A stretch of 64,000 nucleotides of DNA from Certhia americana (Eukaryota > Chordata > Aves > Passeriformes > Certhiidae), in the NCBI GenBank assembly GCA_018697195.1, contig CM031878.1, forward strand, positions 38,299,893-38,363,892. The letters are read 5' to 3'. Below the pieces are notes generated by a model. The model made no database searches. It was not told the DNA's origin and saw only the letters and a list, made by a program, of their open reading frames with translations. The position numbers were made by a program, and so were the translations under genes. Position 1 is the first letter of the stretch; the number at the start of each line of letters is the position of its first letter. Positions 27,421 through 40,310 of this stretch are shown piece after piece.

Positions 27421-30400
27421 CAGCACTGTAGAATTACTGTGTATCCTTTTCCTATGTTGCTGCCTCTTACATCCCGTATTGGACATTGCAGAGCCATTCA
27501 CAGGCTCTGGAAAGAAATAAATTTTTTTATCATTGCAGCCTTCCCAAAGTCTCATGTGTACTCTACATTCTGACCCATTTCTTTTTTTATTCTTGCATAT
27601 TTCCTTGACTTTTCTGAAGAAACTAAAGACACAAAACACCCACTGTAAGCATGAAAATACACTGTGAATAAGATCAAAATAAAGCAAATTATTGTTTTAT
27701 TGATAAATATAAAATAATTATTTGCAACCTTCAAGATTATTTTAAAATGGTAATATAAATTTCTTATAGCCTATGTGAGACCCACAAAATCTTTTCCTTC
27801 AGGCTTTCAGTAACTACATTTCTCTTAGAGGAAAATGTTAATTCCTCTGCTTTCAGCAAATCTGCTCCCTTTCTTATACTTGTATTTAATGCTCATCATT
27901 AACAGCTGCGGTGTGTAAATATTTACTTTATTTTGTTAGCATGGTATCCAAGGAAATGATGTCTCTGTGATAGTACATTCTGGTTTTATGTCCTTCCTCT
28001 CCCCCACTAATAACTTTTGAAATTGCTGGCCAATTTTTGTGCAGGAGTAGAGATCTTGGAAAATTCCTTAGCAAGGTCATGAAAACAGGCAGCTGGAGAG
28101 AGGATAAAGACTAACCAGACATCAAACTAAGCTCAGCTCAAGGCTCATAAGCAGAAAAAACTATACTGTGCTGTTACCACTACACTTCACTGTGTATTCC
28201 TCTCTTCACATTTTACTGGTGTCATATCAGCTTTAACAACCCATTGTCTCTTTTTCATTTGATGTCCAAGGTCTATGAAAACAGTGAAAAGAACAGGCTG
28301 AGCCCAGACAGACTTGGCTGAAGGCTTTGGAAGTCATTTACACACAAACAAATTCAATCAGAATTTCATGGGTGAAACATCCAAAAAACTCATCTCTAAA
28401 AGTGACATACCCAGTGATTCACTAAAAAACTCTTCTGCTATCTTTGTAAGAACATCAGGGTTTTGGTACATTGTTACTGGAGCAGAAACATCATAAGGAA
28501 TCTACCTAAAATAATAATAACAACGTAATGCCATCTAATACTTACAAAAGCGCTCTGCAGAATCCCACAGAATCTGACATATTTTATCATATGTTTGCAA
28601 CGGATTAGGACACTATGCGGAATAAGTGATAGTATTATGGTGAAATAAAGAAAAAAGCTGCATGGAGAGGGGAGACAGAATTTTGGCAGGGTCACTGAGC
28701 AGTTCACTGAGGACAGCTACACAATACAGGTTTGGGCATCTCAAATATCCTTGAAGAATTTGCTAAAAGGAAGGCTAATATGACAAGATACAGCAACACC
28801 TGTGTGATAATTACCTTTGCCTTATACTTTGCTTGTAGTGGTTGTAGAAGTGCTTATAAAAGCCTAGAATATAACCAAACCAAACTAAGTAAACCATTAG
28901 TATAGGAAACTAAGCACTTTCACTATGCTCAGAAGTAAGTGTGAACATGTCCTTACCACAAATGGCTCAACATTGTACAAATTAAGGCCCAGTGCAGTGG
29001 TGGAAAACAGAAATTATGTTTTTCAGATACAGTTTCTGCTGGTGTGCAGGCAAGGCTGATTCCTTCTCTGCATCAGAAAAGATGGAACCTGGCACTTTCC
29101 TGAGCTAGACGTCCAACAAGTATTATTGCAGACTGCTTGACATGTTCATGAAAAAGCAGAGATATACACCCCCAAGTCTCACTTATTCTAGCTGTTGTTT
29201 CATCTGGCCCTCTGCTCTGGATGACATCTACTGTGCCACTCAGACACTTTCACTTGTGTTTCTTTTGCAATAAAAAGTGGAGCAAAATAAAACTCATGCC
29301 TTCAGGGTTTACCTAGAGGCATTACCTACAGATAAAATTTTCAAAGACAAGTATTTCTGAATTTGAAGGATAGTTTTAGCTTTAGTCTTTCAGATTTATC
29401 TAAGTTTTTCTCCACACCATGAAGAGTATGCATACACTAACTTCACACAAATATCAAGTTTCTTTCACAAGGGGTCTTAGGAGATAGATCTTTGAGAAAT
29501 AGTCAGAAGCTTGACAATGCTGAATTGCTCCTCTGTAATTAAAAAAACAAAAGTCCTAGTAAGGAAAAAAAATGACTGTTTCTCAAACCCATCATTTGAC
29601 AGACTTAAAATTGTAACACCAACATTGTCATGATATTGCATTATATAATGATGACAAGTAAAATAATTTCCCTCCAGGGGGTTAAAAAAAAAAAACAAAA
29701 ACAACTTGTTACAAACAATTTTGGTTTTACCAAAACAAAAAAGAAGCCAAAACAAAAGAAACCCCAAAGTTAAAAGATACCAAATAATGAAAAAAGACAA
29801 GAAGAAAATATAATCCTACCAATGAATGATAGCACTTTGAAACAATGATAAGTAAACATTTCTAAGCATCTAAAACTGTCTGGTTTGAATGAAGTTCAAA
29901 TTTTGAGAAATGGGGGATTTATACAAAAAGAGAAAAGAGAAATAGAAAACTATACTATCTTACCAAGAATAGCTTTTTTTTTTTTTTTTTTTAACCAATC
30001 TAAACTTTAGCTACATTCAAGAAAATATCATTTGAATTCTTAATTTGAAGGAAACTGAACTATAAAGTTGCGTTTGGAGTTTCATGCAAAATCATTCATT
30101 CCTCACTTTTGCAATTTCATGGATTCAAATACAGAGCAAATATTTAAGGTGAAATCTATGAAGTTAGGCAACTCTCCACTCACCTACCAGAAATTTTATT
30201 CTTGATTCTATTAGCAAAACCTAGCACTTTTGTGCATCTACAGTTTTAAGTAAACTAGATAAGTGAGCATAGTAAAATTCATCACTTCCCAGAAATAAGA
30301 CAGATTGAGCACTGGTATAATTTTTGCAAAAGCAAAAATATTCCAGGGATTGGACATACCCTGAACTGGATTTCATTTACATAGTTTCCCTGATTGTTTG

Positions 30401-33400
30401 TTCTCAGGTACTGCTAATTTACATTACTTCTTTATTTCAGTGGAGCAACCCTATTTATGTACTGATCATTTGTTATACTGATACAATGCTTTGATAAACA
30501 CTTAATGGGGATTTCTTCATAAAGCAATGTGAAAGATTTACCTTACTAGCTGAGTACATTGTATATAATGGACAAGGGAAAGTACTCAAACCAGAGAATT
30601 AGACCTTTCTGACTGAAATTTAATTTGAACAGTTACATTTTGTTTATACTTTACAGGATTATAGTAAAAGACTCCATTAGCAGAAAATGTTATTTTCCCC
30701 AGAAGACATTGCTCTCCTAATATTCTGTCAATTTTGCTAAACCCCCTTTTTACAGTTTAGTTTGGCCTAAACCAGCCAGGAATAATGTCATAAGTGAAAT
30801 TTAAATGCCTACTGCAATCAGAACCATGGGAACATTGTACAAGCAACTGTATATCTAACAGAGAAAAGAAGTCCATCATCAGAGGAAACTTTTTATTCTC
30901 CTAAGTAACTGGCAGATCTCCTTTGCTCTTTATGCAGCACATTCTTTTTCCTGCTCCATGGATATGTTGGTTTAGTTTCCCCATTCACAAATCTTTATAC
31001 ACATCACTAAAATCTAACACATTTAGCAATGAGGAAAAACAAAACAAAACAAAAGAAAAATTAAACAGTATGAGGTTGTTGTTGGTTTTTCTTTCCAGAA
31101 CTAGAAGCTATTATCAATGTTTTCTAGAAAATCCATCCAAAGAACCTAACTTCTAGTTTAAGTGCTCCTTGTCTAAAATACATACAGTATTGAAAGGATA
31201 ACAGGGATCCTTAATCACAGAGATGAATTAATATCTCTGATTAGTAATATGCATATTTCCAGAGCTTGAAAAGCATTATTCCAAGCCCAATTACTACTCT
31301 TAGAAGAATAGATAATATATTCAAATGCTGTTACTTGCCTGATTAGGCCCCATTTCTCCTATTTCTGTCACACATGTTTAACTGGGGACATATATATATT
31401 TTTTTCTGCTTTGTTCTACTATTGACTGACAATTTCTGGGAGTTCCTATACATATAATCATACAGCACTCACAGCAGTAGAAGATATATTACTTCTGTCC
31501 AGAAGATAATAATAAAAGAGTCTAACTACCACTAAAGACATTGAAGGTGGAAGCTAAAAGCAATTCAAAGTTATAGAAAAAGTTGGTTGCATCTGTTTCA
31601 AAATTTTTTTGTTATCTGTTAGGCAAGTATTTTATTTATTTCCATTCCCCACATTCCTGATAGCATTTTAAAACTGATTTTATTTTAATAACAAGTTTTT
31701 TTACTTGATCAAGCCACATATATACAGCTCAAATAGTTAAAATATGGCACATTCAACATTTTGGAAAATATTTTAGAAACACTCATGGTCTGAAAAATCA
31801 TCTGAATTGTCAAAAATTTCCAAAGATTAGCCTTCTAAGCAGTGAGAGTCTTATGTTTATCCTAAGCTTTTCAACAGTTTCTGTATTTCATCATTCTTCA
31901 ACATGGAATCATAACTGCAAGGAGAAAGTCAGTTCCATGTTCTTTTTGCATTTTCACTTCTGCCTATAGCCTATAGGATCAGAAATTGCAGAAAATCAGG
32001 AAAAGATATAATTTTTTTTGCTTCCAGAAAGAGCTTTAAGATCTTTTATGATGATAATTTTAAAATTATTTTTTCATTCTTATTTTAGTGATAGACTTAG
32101 TCATGCATCTGATTTTTTAAAGTGAAATTAAATGCATTTTCCAGGTAAGAAATCAGCTTTTCTTTGTGCTTTTGAAGAGTATTATTGACAGTACGCTTAA
32201 GTACCAAGGAGAAGTCATACTTACACTATGAATTGTGTCATAGTGGACACAATGGACACACACACAGAGGACAGCAGTGTGACCTAACTTGTAAAGGGCA
32301 GTAGTGAAAAGTAGTGCAAATTAATGGTGCAGTTTAATTGAATACTTGTTATTTCCTGATTTTTTTTTCTTTGGTACTGTCATGCTCAAGAGGATAGTAA
32401 GAGCAATGTGGAGTTCACAAAGCCCAACAATACAGGTCAGTCACATCAGCTTGGGTAAAGAAGAATTTCCAAATAAAGTGTAAAACATAGGAAAAGGTCC
32501 TTCTTTTGCAGTGGGAGTCAGGATACCCTTGAGGCATTACACTGCAAAGAATGTCGAACAGGATCTTAGCAGGAATCCAGACAGGGAGGGAAAAGGAAAA
32601 TCCAAACAGATTTAAAGATTTTTTGGACCTAACCATGAAGAATGCTGATTAGGGGAATACTTTCTTCTCTGTAATTTGGAGGGCAGTGAATATTCATAAA
32701 AGACTGAAAAGAATGTGGTTGCAGCAGTGTGGAAAGCAGTGCCCAGGCACTGCAAAAATAAAAGAGGTTGATTCTGAGATGTATGTGAAGTGGGAAATAA
32801 CAAAAAGAAAGACCTTTTGTATCCAGACCAAGAGGGTATGAAATGGAATGTATATATATGTATATATAGCATCCAGATATTGCAGATATTTCTGTTCTTT
32901 TGACATATAAATAGAATTTTCTAGGAGCAGAAATTTCACAAAGCTACTTACAGAATTTACTTCCATTGATTGGTATTACATGATTTATTACCTTAAGTCA
33001 TTAAGCAGGAGTACAAATTAGGGATGTAAATTTTGAAAGCCAGGGAAAGAAAAACATCTGCTGTTAATTTTCATGTCATTTTTAGAAAGACATGAAAGCC
33101 AAGGTTGAGATCTTCTGCTCATGTTCATGTTAACATGCTGCTCACAAACAGCAGAGCAATACAAATCTTAATCAGAGCTGAAGAGCATGAAATACTAAAT
33201 GTTCTTGGAAGGGAAGTAGCCAACTAAAATTAGCGCCAAGGGGTAACAGTACCAAATTAGAAGACTGTTCCTGGAGTTTCTGCCCTGCATTGATACAAAA
33301 ATATTTTTGCAAGAGAGAATTGTGACAAAAAATGTAAGTACAGCACTGAAATCCAAACTGTAGATTTACCTGTCATGAAAACTTTAATTCTGAAGCAAAT

Positions 33401-33710
33401 CTCCCTACATATCAAAAGAAAAAGAATTTTCAAAATGTTTTAGCTGTTTCAGCTGTAGTATGAAGATGTGTTACAACTGAGAAATTGCGTTAAAAATTTT
33501 CCAGTTAGCTCTAATCAAAATATTTCACAGGCAATAGAAACAGGTCAGTTCCTTAAACCTTAAATTAACACTGACATTCCTGCTGAAAATCACTGTCTGC
33601 TGATGAATTAAATGATAATACACAGAAAAGCTAGTTGGTCACGCTAATGTGGGACTTTTTCCCAGTGAAATACATTACAGCCTCAGAACAGATGGGAAAG
33701 TGTGACATAC
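27421..33710. other. no intact gene; expected place for HSD17B3 exons 7-11
   Basis: If the locus keeps its ancestral layout, exons 7-11 of HSD17B3 should lie here or further left on the minus strand. Only one weak candidate (32675-32749) could be proposed. The rest is AT-rich with short A/T runs. Confidence 0.5.
29973..29992. repeat. oligo-T tract
   Basis: This is a pure T run in non-coding sequence, with no neighbouring element recognised. Confidence 0.9.
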
Positions 33711-33748
33711 CTACCTAGAACAGAAATAATATTGCAGTTGACAGAGTC
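33711..33748 (-). pseudogene. HSD17B3: HSD17B3 exon 6 remnant (38 nt)
   Basis: The acceptor is CATCCTGCAG and the likely donor TAG|GTATGT, giving 38 nt as expected. The reading is DSVNCNIISVLG plus AG. It matches human SLIHCNITSVVK plus AT, with CNI.SV conserved. The conserved Lys near the end is Gly, and the split Met codon now begins AG. An alternative donor four bases earlier (CTAG|GTAGGT) would give 34 nt. The position, 0.8 kb past exon 5, fits. Confidence 0.8.
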
Positions 33749-34034
33749 CTGCAGGATGCAACAAAACAATAAATTTATCCTTAAGTCAGAATTTGAGGGA
33801 AGCAGCCTGTCTGAGATTCTCTGATTTGGAAGAGATGATGACATAAAAGGTGAATGAATCCTGAGAGAGGTGCTAACAAGATACACATGCAGAAATTCCA
33901 GCCTTTTCATTGCAAGTGATGTAGGTGTAAATAACAATAAGGCAATGGGGAATTTGATCATATCCTTAATCCTGTCACCCTATTCAACCTCTGTAAATTA
34001 ATTCCCTCACAAAGTAAACAGTGTTTAAATGGGG

Positions 34035-34104
34035 TTTCCTTTTTCTTTCCTTTCTTTCTTTTTCTTTTTTTTTTCTTTTTTTTCTTTCTTTTTTTTTTTT
34101 TTTT
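34035..34104. repeat. pyrimidine-rich (CTTT)n tract
   Basis: About 70 bp of T with scattered C lie in the intron between HSD17B3 exons 5 and 6. On the transcript strand it is purine-rich, so it cannot serve as a splicing tract for that gene. Confidence 0.9.
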
Positions 34105-34515
34105 AAATTTGTGTTGTTTGTTTGTTTATTTCCACTTACTTAAGCAATGTGTTCCAAAGAAAGCAAGTTTTAATAATGTTAACAGAAGTCCAATATTTTC
34201 AGCTGTGGCTGAGAATGGACTGGACCCCATTACACTAGAAGCCAGCAGGGCGTCAGGGTGTTTGCTAATCTCTGCTACAATCAGGTGAGTTGTACTCTCC
34301 CCTCTATCGCTGGATACTGAAGTTTAGCTGAAATCTGCCATTCCTTTTCTCTTTCAAGCATTAAAACCAAATCAAAATATGCTTCTTCAGGCCCAATTCT
34401 TTTCTATCCAACAAGTTATTACTTGTTTGTAGCAGGGGCAAAATCTGTGCCTTGTTCAATGAATTACTACTCCTCATTGTTATATTAGAAGATGAAATCC
34501 ACAGAATAGTCATAC

Positions 34516-34583
34516 CTCTTCTATGTCTGTCCCATTAAGGAAATGGCATGGAAGAGGATTATGAAGCATTCCAACACTGTTAA
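34516..34583 (-). pseudogene. HSD17B3: HSD17B3 exon 5 with destroyed splice acceptor
   Basis: The 68-nt block reads (V)NSVGMLHNPLPCHFLNGTDI followed by EE, then GTATGA. It has the expected exon length and aligns without gaps to human (V)[20 protein letters not shown] and the residues after it. The frame is open, but the two bases that should be the acceptor AG (34584-34585) are AA, after TTTTCCCTGACT. The next AG, inside AACAGTG, would remove 7 nt and shift the frame. The second Asn of the NNVG motif is Ser. Confidence 0.9.
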
Positions 34584-35069
34584 TTAGTCAGGGAAAATAC
34601 AATGTTAAGAATCAAATTTAAACAAAGTGCATGGTTCATCTAGTTAAACAAGCTGCTTCTCCTCAAGACCCAAAAAATTGAGAGCTGTATGTAAAGAGAA
34701 ACACCATTTAGCATCAAGTCTTGTTCTCACTGAAGTCACTGATACTGATGAGTGCTGACTCTGGGGAACAGAAAAACAGACAATAGAAAAACAGACGGTT
34801 GCTTAAGTTGTTTTTGTATTGTTGCTGTTGTTTCATTTTTTTCAGACAACTTCCTTTAAAAATAAAAAAAAAACCCCAAGAAATTCCCAAACCCCATCTT
34901 TTTACTGTTGCTTCATGAGTCATGCTAGATAATGAGCCACAGACTCATTATGTATACTTGGTTTTAAGCATTGGCTAACAAGTTGTTACAACACATCATT
35001 TATACAATGGTCTGTTTAGTACACTACAGCTATAAAATACTCGTCAATTAACAGACCTTAATGACTGAC

Positions 35070-35177
35070 CCGGAACACCAATATCCAAGTCTTTCAGATC
35101 TTTTTCAATGTTCTCAAACACTGAATTTTTAGTGAAATCAGCTTGTATAACCTTCACCTTTTGATCTGTGGCCAGCT
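35070..35177 (-). pseudogene. HSD17B3: HSD17B3 exon 4, still open (108 nt)
   Basis: The acceptor is CTTTAGTTGCAG, the donor CCGG|GTCAGT, and the length is 108 nt, as expected for c.278-385 of the human gene. The reading is (E)LATDQKVKVIQADFTKNSV followed by FENIEKDLKDLDIGVP, and it aligns without gaps to human [20 protein letters not shown] and the residues after it. The IQADFTK core is identical. The exon itself carries no stop, but the Leu before the NNVG motif is Pro (CCG) and the donor has C at +3. It is the best-preserved exon of this locus. Confidence 0.9.
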
Positions 35178-35414
35178 CTGCAACTAAAGAAAAGCCCAAA
35201 ACCAAAGACCAACCAGCCAAGAAAATCTGTTTACATCTACTGAGAAAGAGGGAGCGAAATAAGTAATGAGAGAAACAACCAGACGTCTTGCTAAGTAATG
35301 TCCATTGTACAGTAAGCATTTGTTTCAACCTTCTTACTCTAAGAAATAATACAGCACAAGCATAACACTCACTCCACCCAGTTGTTTTCAACAAATTGGA
35401 CTGGCAAATATAGG

Positions 35415-35484
35415 ATGAATTTATGCCCTAGAATCAATGGAATTTTTCTTACAAGATCTAAACAACATTTAGTCCTTCAGTAAG
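35415..35484 (-). pseudogene. HSD17B3: HSD17B3 exon 3 remnant with in-frame stops
   Basis: After a T-rich tract ending TTTTGTTTTAC, the sequence reads LTE-GLNVV and then TAG (35458-35460), Ile, Leu, TAA (35449-35451), Glu, Lys, Phe. Human exon 3 reads LAKRGLNVVLISRTLEKLE. The first Leu falls exactly where the exon should begin, but the acceptor dinucleotide at 35485-35486 is AC, not AG. One codon is missing before GLNVV and the end of the exon is not recognisable. The block sits about 240 bp upstream of the well-preserved exon 4. The identification rests on a short match plus position and phase, and the 3' limit is approximate. Confidence 0.65.
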
Positions 35485-38340
35485 GTAAAACAAAACAAAT
35501 TCAGAAATAAGACACGCAGAACTCTTCCCCTTGTTATCATAATATCTACAGATGGACGCTGTCAGCATACATTACATAAATGAATGTGGATGCCAGATCC
35601 CCTACACAAGCAAGGCTTTGCAGAACAGTTTAAAAGAATTTTGATGGATAAGATAAGCATTTTAGCAAGTGGAACTTATCTTTTTTTACACAAGAGGAGG
35701 GGTAAACAAGGGTGGATGGGATGCAGTATTTTCTGCATTAATTAAAAAAAATTCCTTGCCTGTTCTAACATCATCTCATAGTCTAAACCTTTCTCAGGAT
35801 TTTGCAGCACTGAAATGCATTTTAGGGAGGCTATAGCTTAAATTTTACAAGTTCAATTAGAAGGGAAAGGGAAATGTGTATGATTTTTCCAATGTCATTT
35901 CTATGCAGGAGGGGAGCCCAGCTGTACATTACCATTTTTCTCAGCAGTTGATTTATTGCTCTTCATATTTTCAATGCAGTTTCACGAGGAAAAGAAGTAG
36001 AAACTCTTATTTACTCATTTTTAAAGGCAAGGCTCTCCTTTAAAGGGGCCCAATAATGTCTCCTCTAACTAGATGTTCACATTGTAAATTTTTGCTACTA
36101 AACCTGCTTTCAAGTTTTATGGGGAACCCGAAATCCAGATGAAGTTTGCTGAAAAAGTGACAGGCAAAGCTTGGAAATGTCAATAGAATATCAGATTGCA
36201 GGCTTTCTGCAAGTAGCAGGAATTCAGGTGCACACACATGGCAAAAAGTGCATATGGCTTTCAGGAAGTTGTCTCTTGCTGGTTTGTATTCTGATTTTAA
36301 CATACAGAAGACAGAGAGCATTGGCTTGAATAGGAATCAGACTTGCTGAATTATTACCCAGAAATTTTGTCCCATCCATTGGTGCTCATTCACTAAGAAG
36401 AGACCTTGTGCCAGCTCCTGTGGGAGAGCAAGGATGCAGAAACCTGGCTTTGGGTGCAGCAGGCCAATTTGCAACAAATCAGAACCTCTGTTGGAGGATG
36501 CTCCCTTCCAGTTGTTCCTCTTTGCCCTGCAAAACTCTTTGAAAACTGCAAGTCCTGACCACTTTACACTACTCAAGTAATGCAGTTTGAGGAAACAGCA
36601 AGCACACTGACTGCAGGTCTGAAATGTGGGTTGCATCTTGCGTGCAGTTTTAGAGGACATCTGTCTCCATGACAGAAGAAAGGAGAAAGAAGTGCCCTTT
36701 TTCTTGCCCTCTTTCTAAGCTGCAGTTCTGTGTATGAAAGGGACAAAACATCCTTTGAACCTTCAACCTATAAAAGCAACTCTAGTGGCAAATGACCCCG
36801 TCATGGTCCTAGGCTGGGCGAATGGCGAAACTATAAATAAAAGGACATTGTGAGTGTAAATGCAGTGAGTGGGAAAGAACAGAGCAACAGCTGGAGCAGA
36901 CACCTACAGTGACCTTCTGATTGAAGAGCTCTATAAACAAAATGAGATGGTCTTAAAAAGTGTAGTGACGTTGTGGCCATCTTTCTCCTTGGCAATCAGA
37001 AGGGCAGCCAAAACTAGAGCAACATAAAAATGAGGATCAAACAAGCCATTTGGACTTTCTCTGCAACTCCTTGTCTGTGCAGAACTGTATGGCTGCAACC
37101 AGCACTGTCAGCCAACAAACAAGTACTCCAGATGGCTTTCCTCTGTCTCTTTTAAGAATAAACCAATATATTAAAAACCAATAAAACTCTCATGCTGACA
37201 AATGAATTATCCTGGGATCGCTCTTCAGAAAATTATAACAATTCTGCGAAGGAGAGAGCCAAAAATCTATTTCCAATGTTTCTTATGTCTCTCACTCTCT
37301 ATGACAAAGATTTAGGATAGTCTTTGAAGATACAAGCCATTACATCTCTCTTTAAAATTCCTAAGTGTCCTAGAAGCAAAAAACCTAGCTTTTCAAACAC
37401 CAGGACAAGTTATTGTTTGGGGTTTTTTGGTTGGTTTTTTTTTTAATAATGGAGTAAAAAATAATTTCAGTAAAATTAAAAGTAGAACCGAGTTGGTTAA
37501 TTCAATATAAGATGTATCATTACGACATTTAACTCCTTCTGTCCTCAGAATCTTGAATTGGAAAAAACTGGGAATCTGCTTGTCATATAGGATAAGGTAC
37601 TGCTTTTTGAAATTTACAAAAAAGATAATAAATCAGAATGAAGCATGAAGATGCTTAGGATATACAGCATCCCAGAATCACTCCCCTCCTATTTAGAGAG
37701 TTTAGAGAGTTATGAAGATGTTCTGAAAATCAAGGTAGTAAAATGAATGCCCAAGTGGCAGAAGAAAACTGATCTTTGTAGAAAGGCCTTCTTGAAGTAC
37801 CACAGCAATATTTGAATATAAAGAAAAAAGCTCTAAGTCTAAGACAGTGTTCATATTCAGTGGAAATTTGCAGATAGGAGAGCAAATTGAGGAGTTTACT
37901 GTAAGGGATAAGCAAGACACAGCAGACATTTTTAACAGCTTTTTAGAGTGTGGAAAAGATGTGCAAAATGAGTTATTGTTAGGCCAGTCAGTGAACTCAC
38001 TGTGTTATCTGCTTATTTCTCGGAGCAGGCAGGACAAGAGGCAGATGACACAGCAGAGCAGATTGGAAACTCAGCCTGCTGCAGGGAGGACAGCCGAATT
38101 AATTAGCATCTTCACAGATCTTTGTGGGAGCAAGGTACATTTTGTCCTGGGCTGTGTGGGTTCCTTTTTAAATTCACTACTTTATTCTATATTAGCTGGC
38201 ATAATTTCTGTATGGCTTCCTGAATCACCAAATCCAAATTCTTTAACTGTGTATTCTGCTAATCTAAAATGCTACAGCTGTATTTTTATTGTATCTGAGG
38301 ATCACACACTCATATTTCCATTAAAAAAATAAATATTTGT

Positions 38341-38470
38341 TTCTACCAAAAACCCCACAGTCTCCCCACAAAACAAATAAACAAACAAAACCCAACCAAA
38401 CAAAAACCCCCCCACAAACCAACTCCAAAACAACCAATCAAAACAAACAAACAATAAAAAAATCCCTACC
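38341..38470. repeat. A/C-rich low-complexity block
   Basis: Words such as AAACAAACAAAACCCAACC and a C8 run are present. The composition matches the blocks at 21 and 22.6 kb. An open frame of Lys, Asn, Thr, Gln and Pro across it is a composition artefact. Confidence 0.9.
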
Positions 38471-38642
38471 AAAGCCCAACCACACTTATGGTGAAGAATT
38501 TTTTATCTTGCAGAAGTGGCTTTGTTTGTTTGTTTATTTGGCTTTAACAAGAAGATCTTACAGATCCTGAACATATAAATGGTTCGATCCTAAGGTACTA
38601 TTTTGCAAACAGGACCTAGCTCTGCCTGTACAGCTTATTCAG

Positions 38643-38675
38643 GAAAAGAAAAAAAAAAAAAAAAAAAAAAAAAAA
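38643..38675. repeat. poly-A tract
   Basis: This is a near-pure run of about 33 A with a single G near the start. It may be the tail of a retroposed sequence, but no body was recognised beside it. Confidence 0.95.
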
Positions 38676-40310
38676 GCAGAAGAAATGAAACAAGACTGCA
38701 GTTAGTAGCATTCCATCATTTCTAATCCCCTGGTATTGTGGTTTGATCAATATTTCACAACCACAGTAATAAAAGTGTTAAATGAGCAGTATACCTGGGG
38801 TAGTGATTCTGTCTGCCCTCTGTAACACCTACTTTGGTACTTTTTATCTCATTTTAAAAGAGCTTTCCAGTCTGAATGAATGGAAATCTGGTTTTCAATT
38901 CCAGTGTGTCTTTAGAGAAATGTTTTTCTTACTGTGGATTTCTGCTGGCTCCAGGTCTGAGTGCTATTCTCAGGCACACCTGTGGCTCACAGAACTTGGA
39001 AAGCAAAACATTGAGATGTCTGTAATTATCCACAGTTTAGACTATTTTAATTTATAGCACTCAGTATCCAAACACATGTGGCAGCATAATTAGGCAAATA
39101 ATACAATCAGTTTGAAAACGGAGCACATCTTTTCAATATAATGTCCAGTGTGCTGCAAAAAATGTATGGTGTATATATCAAAAAAAAGGGAACAAGAGTA
39201 ATGTGTCCAGATCTCCCTGCTGATTTTAGTGCCTCTACATCAGATACTCTATGTTTTTCATTGCTGTATTTTTCTCTCTTTCCTTTTGTTTGTGCCATCT
39301 ACTTGTTGTTAAGATACTAATTTCCAACCTGACACAATAAATAACACAATAAGATGACTCTAGACTTCAGCCAAAACCTGCTGAAACAATTGAAAGGCCT
39401 CACAGGGATTTGCCACCAATTTCATCAAGCTGTGGGAAAGGCTATGCCCATAACTAGGAGGAACAGTATCTAATTCTCATCAATGTAGCCTGACTTCTGG
39501 GGTCACACCACACACCTCCCCACACCTTGGATTACATGGATAACACTGCTGCTGTCAGTGAAGCTTGAAGCTCTCAGTGAACAATGAAAAGCCATGGGGG
39601 TGTGCAGAGGGTGCAGGAGTGTTTGCAGGACAGGCAAGTCGTTCATTATGTGCTGCTACACAGTGCAGTGCAGGATGGTCTCAGTTAGGAAGGTGTCCAG
39701 TGGGTGGCCTTGTAATCAGTCACAGTGTGAAGGAATTTACAGCTTTCCTCATCAGATACCCTTTGCTTTCCAAGAGAAAACAAGACTATCCAGCCCCACA
39801 AAAAAGAGGCATGTTGGATAGAAAATTTCTGGGTCCATTCCTTGATTTTGGTAGCTGCAGGTTGAAAATTTGCAGGTTTTTCACCCAAGTCTGCCACATC
39901 CCTGATACGTGTGCTGCTCTCTTAGGTAGGTGTCCTGGACCTAATACTCTGTTGGACTCAGCTGCTAAGCCTTCTTAAAGGCAAGTTTTTACAACTTTCA
40001 TAGACATAGTCTTGGGGTGACACATACTTTTAAACATGTAAATCAAGTAATCTGCTGGATAGAAGCCATGTATAGAAAAAGAGACAGTGGAAGAAAGATT
40101 TTCATTATAGCAATCTGTAAAGTCAATGAAGGATAAAAACTCGTTTGACTCCTAAATAAATTTTAACTGTCAATCTTAAAGTATTTATACAAGAAATTCA
40201 CCAGGATTAATAGCTAATTTCCTTTGAAGAAAATAAAGGAAACATTAATTCTAGAGACACTCTATTTAACTGTTTCATCAAGAGCTAAATGTAATTTGAA
40301 AACCTTAAAA

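Noticed and set aside
28565..28650. Minus-strand frame with ILSLIP after a good acceptor, resembling the last HSD17B3 exon (LSLIPAW)
   Set aside because: Five identical residues only. The distance from the acceptor to LSLIP does not fit and the rest does not align.
32580..32640. Minus-strand SLNLFGFSFSLPVW, resembling the C-terminal region of HSD17B3
   Set aside because: The similarity needs gaps and the flanking residues do not match. It could not be separated from chance.
36375..36440. ELAQGL after CTCTCCCACAG, first taken for HSD17B3 exon 3
   Set aside because: Only the first few residues match, and the block ends too early at GTAATA. The GLNVV block at 35.46 kb fits position, phase and acceptor tract better.
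37847..38332. 161-codon plus-strand open frame
   Set aside because: No recognisable domain, no splice signals and no similarity I can name. It lies opposite to and within the HSD17B3 region and is consistent with a chance frame.
39565..39978. 137-codon plus-strand open frame
   Set aside because: The composition looks random and Cys-rich, there is no known motif, and overlapping open frames exist on the other strand.
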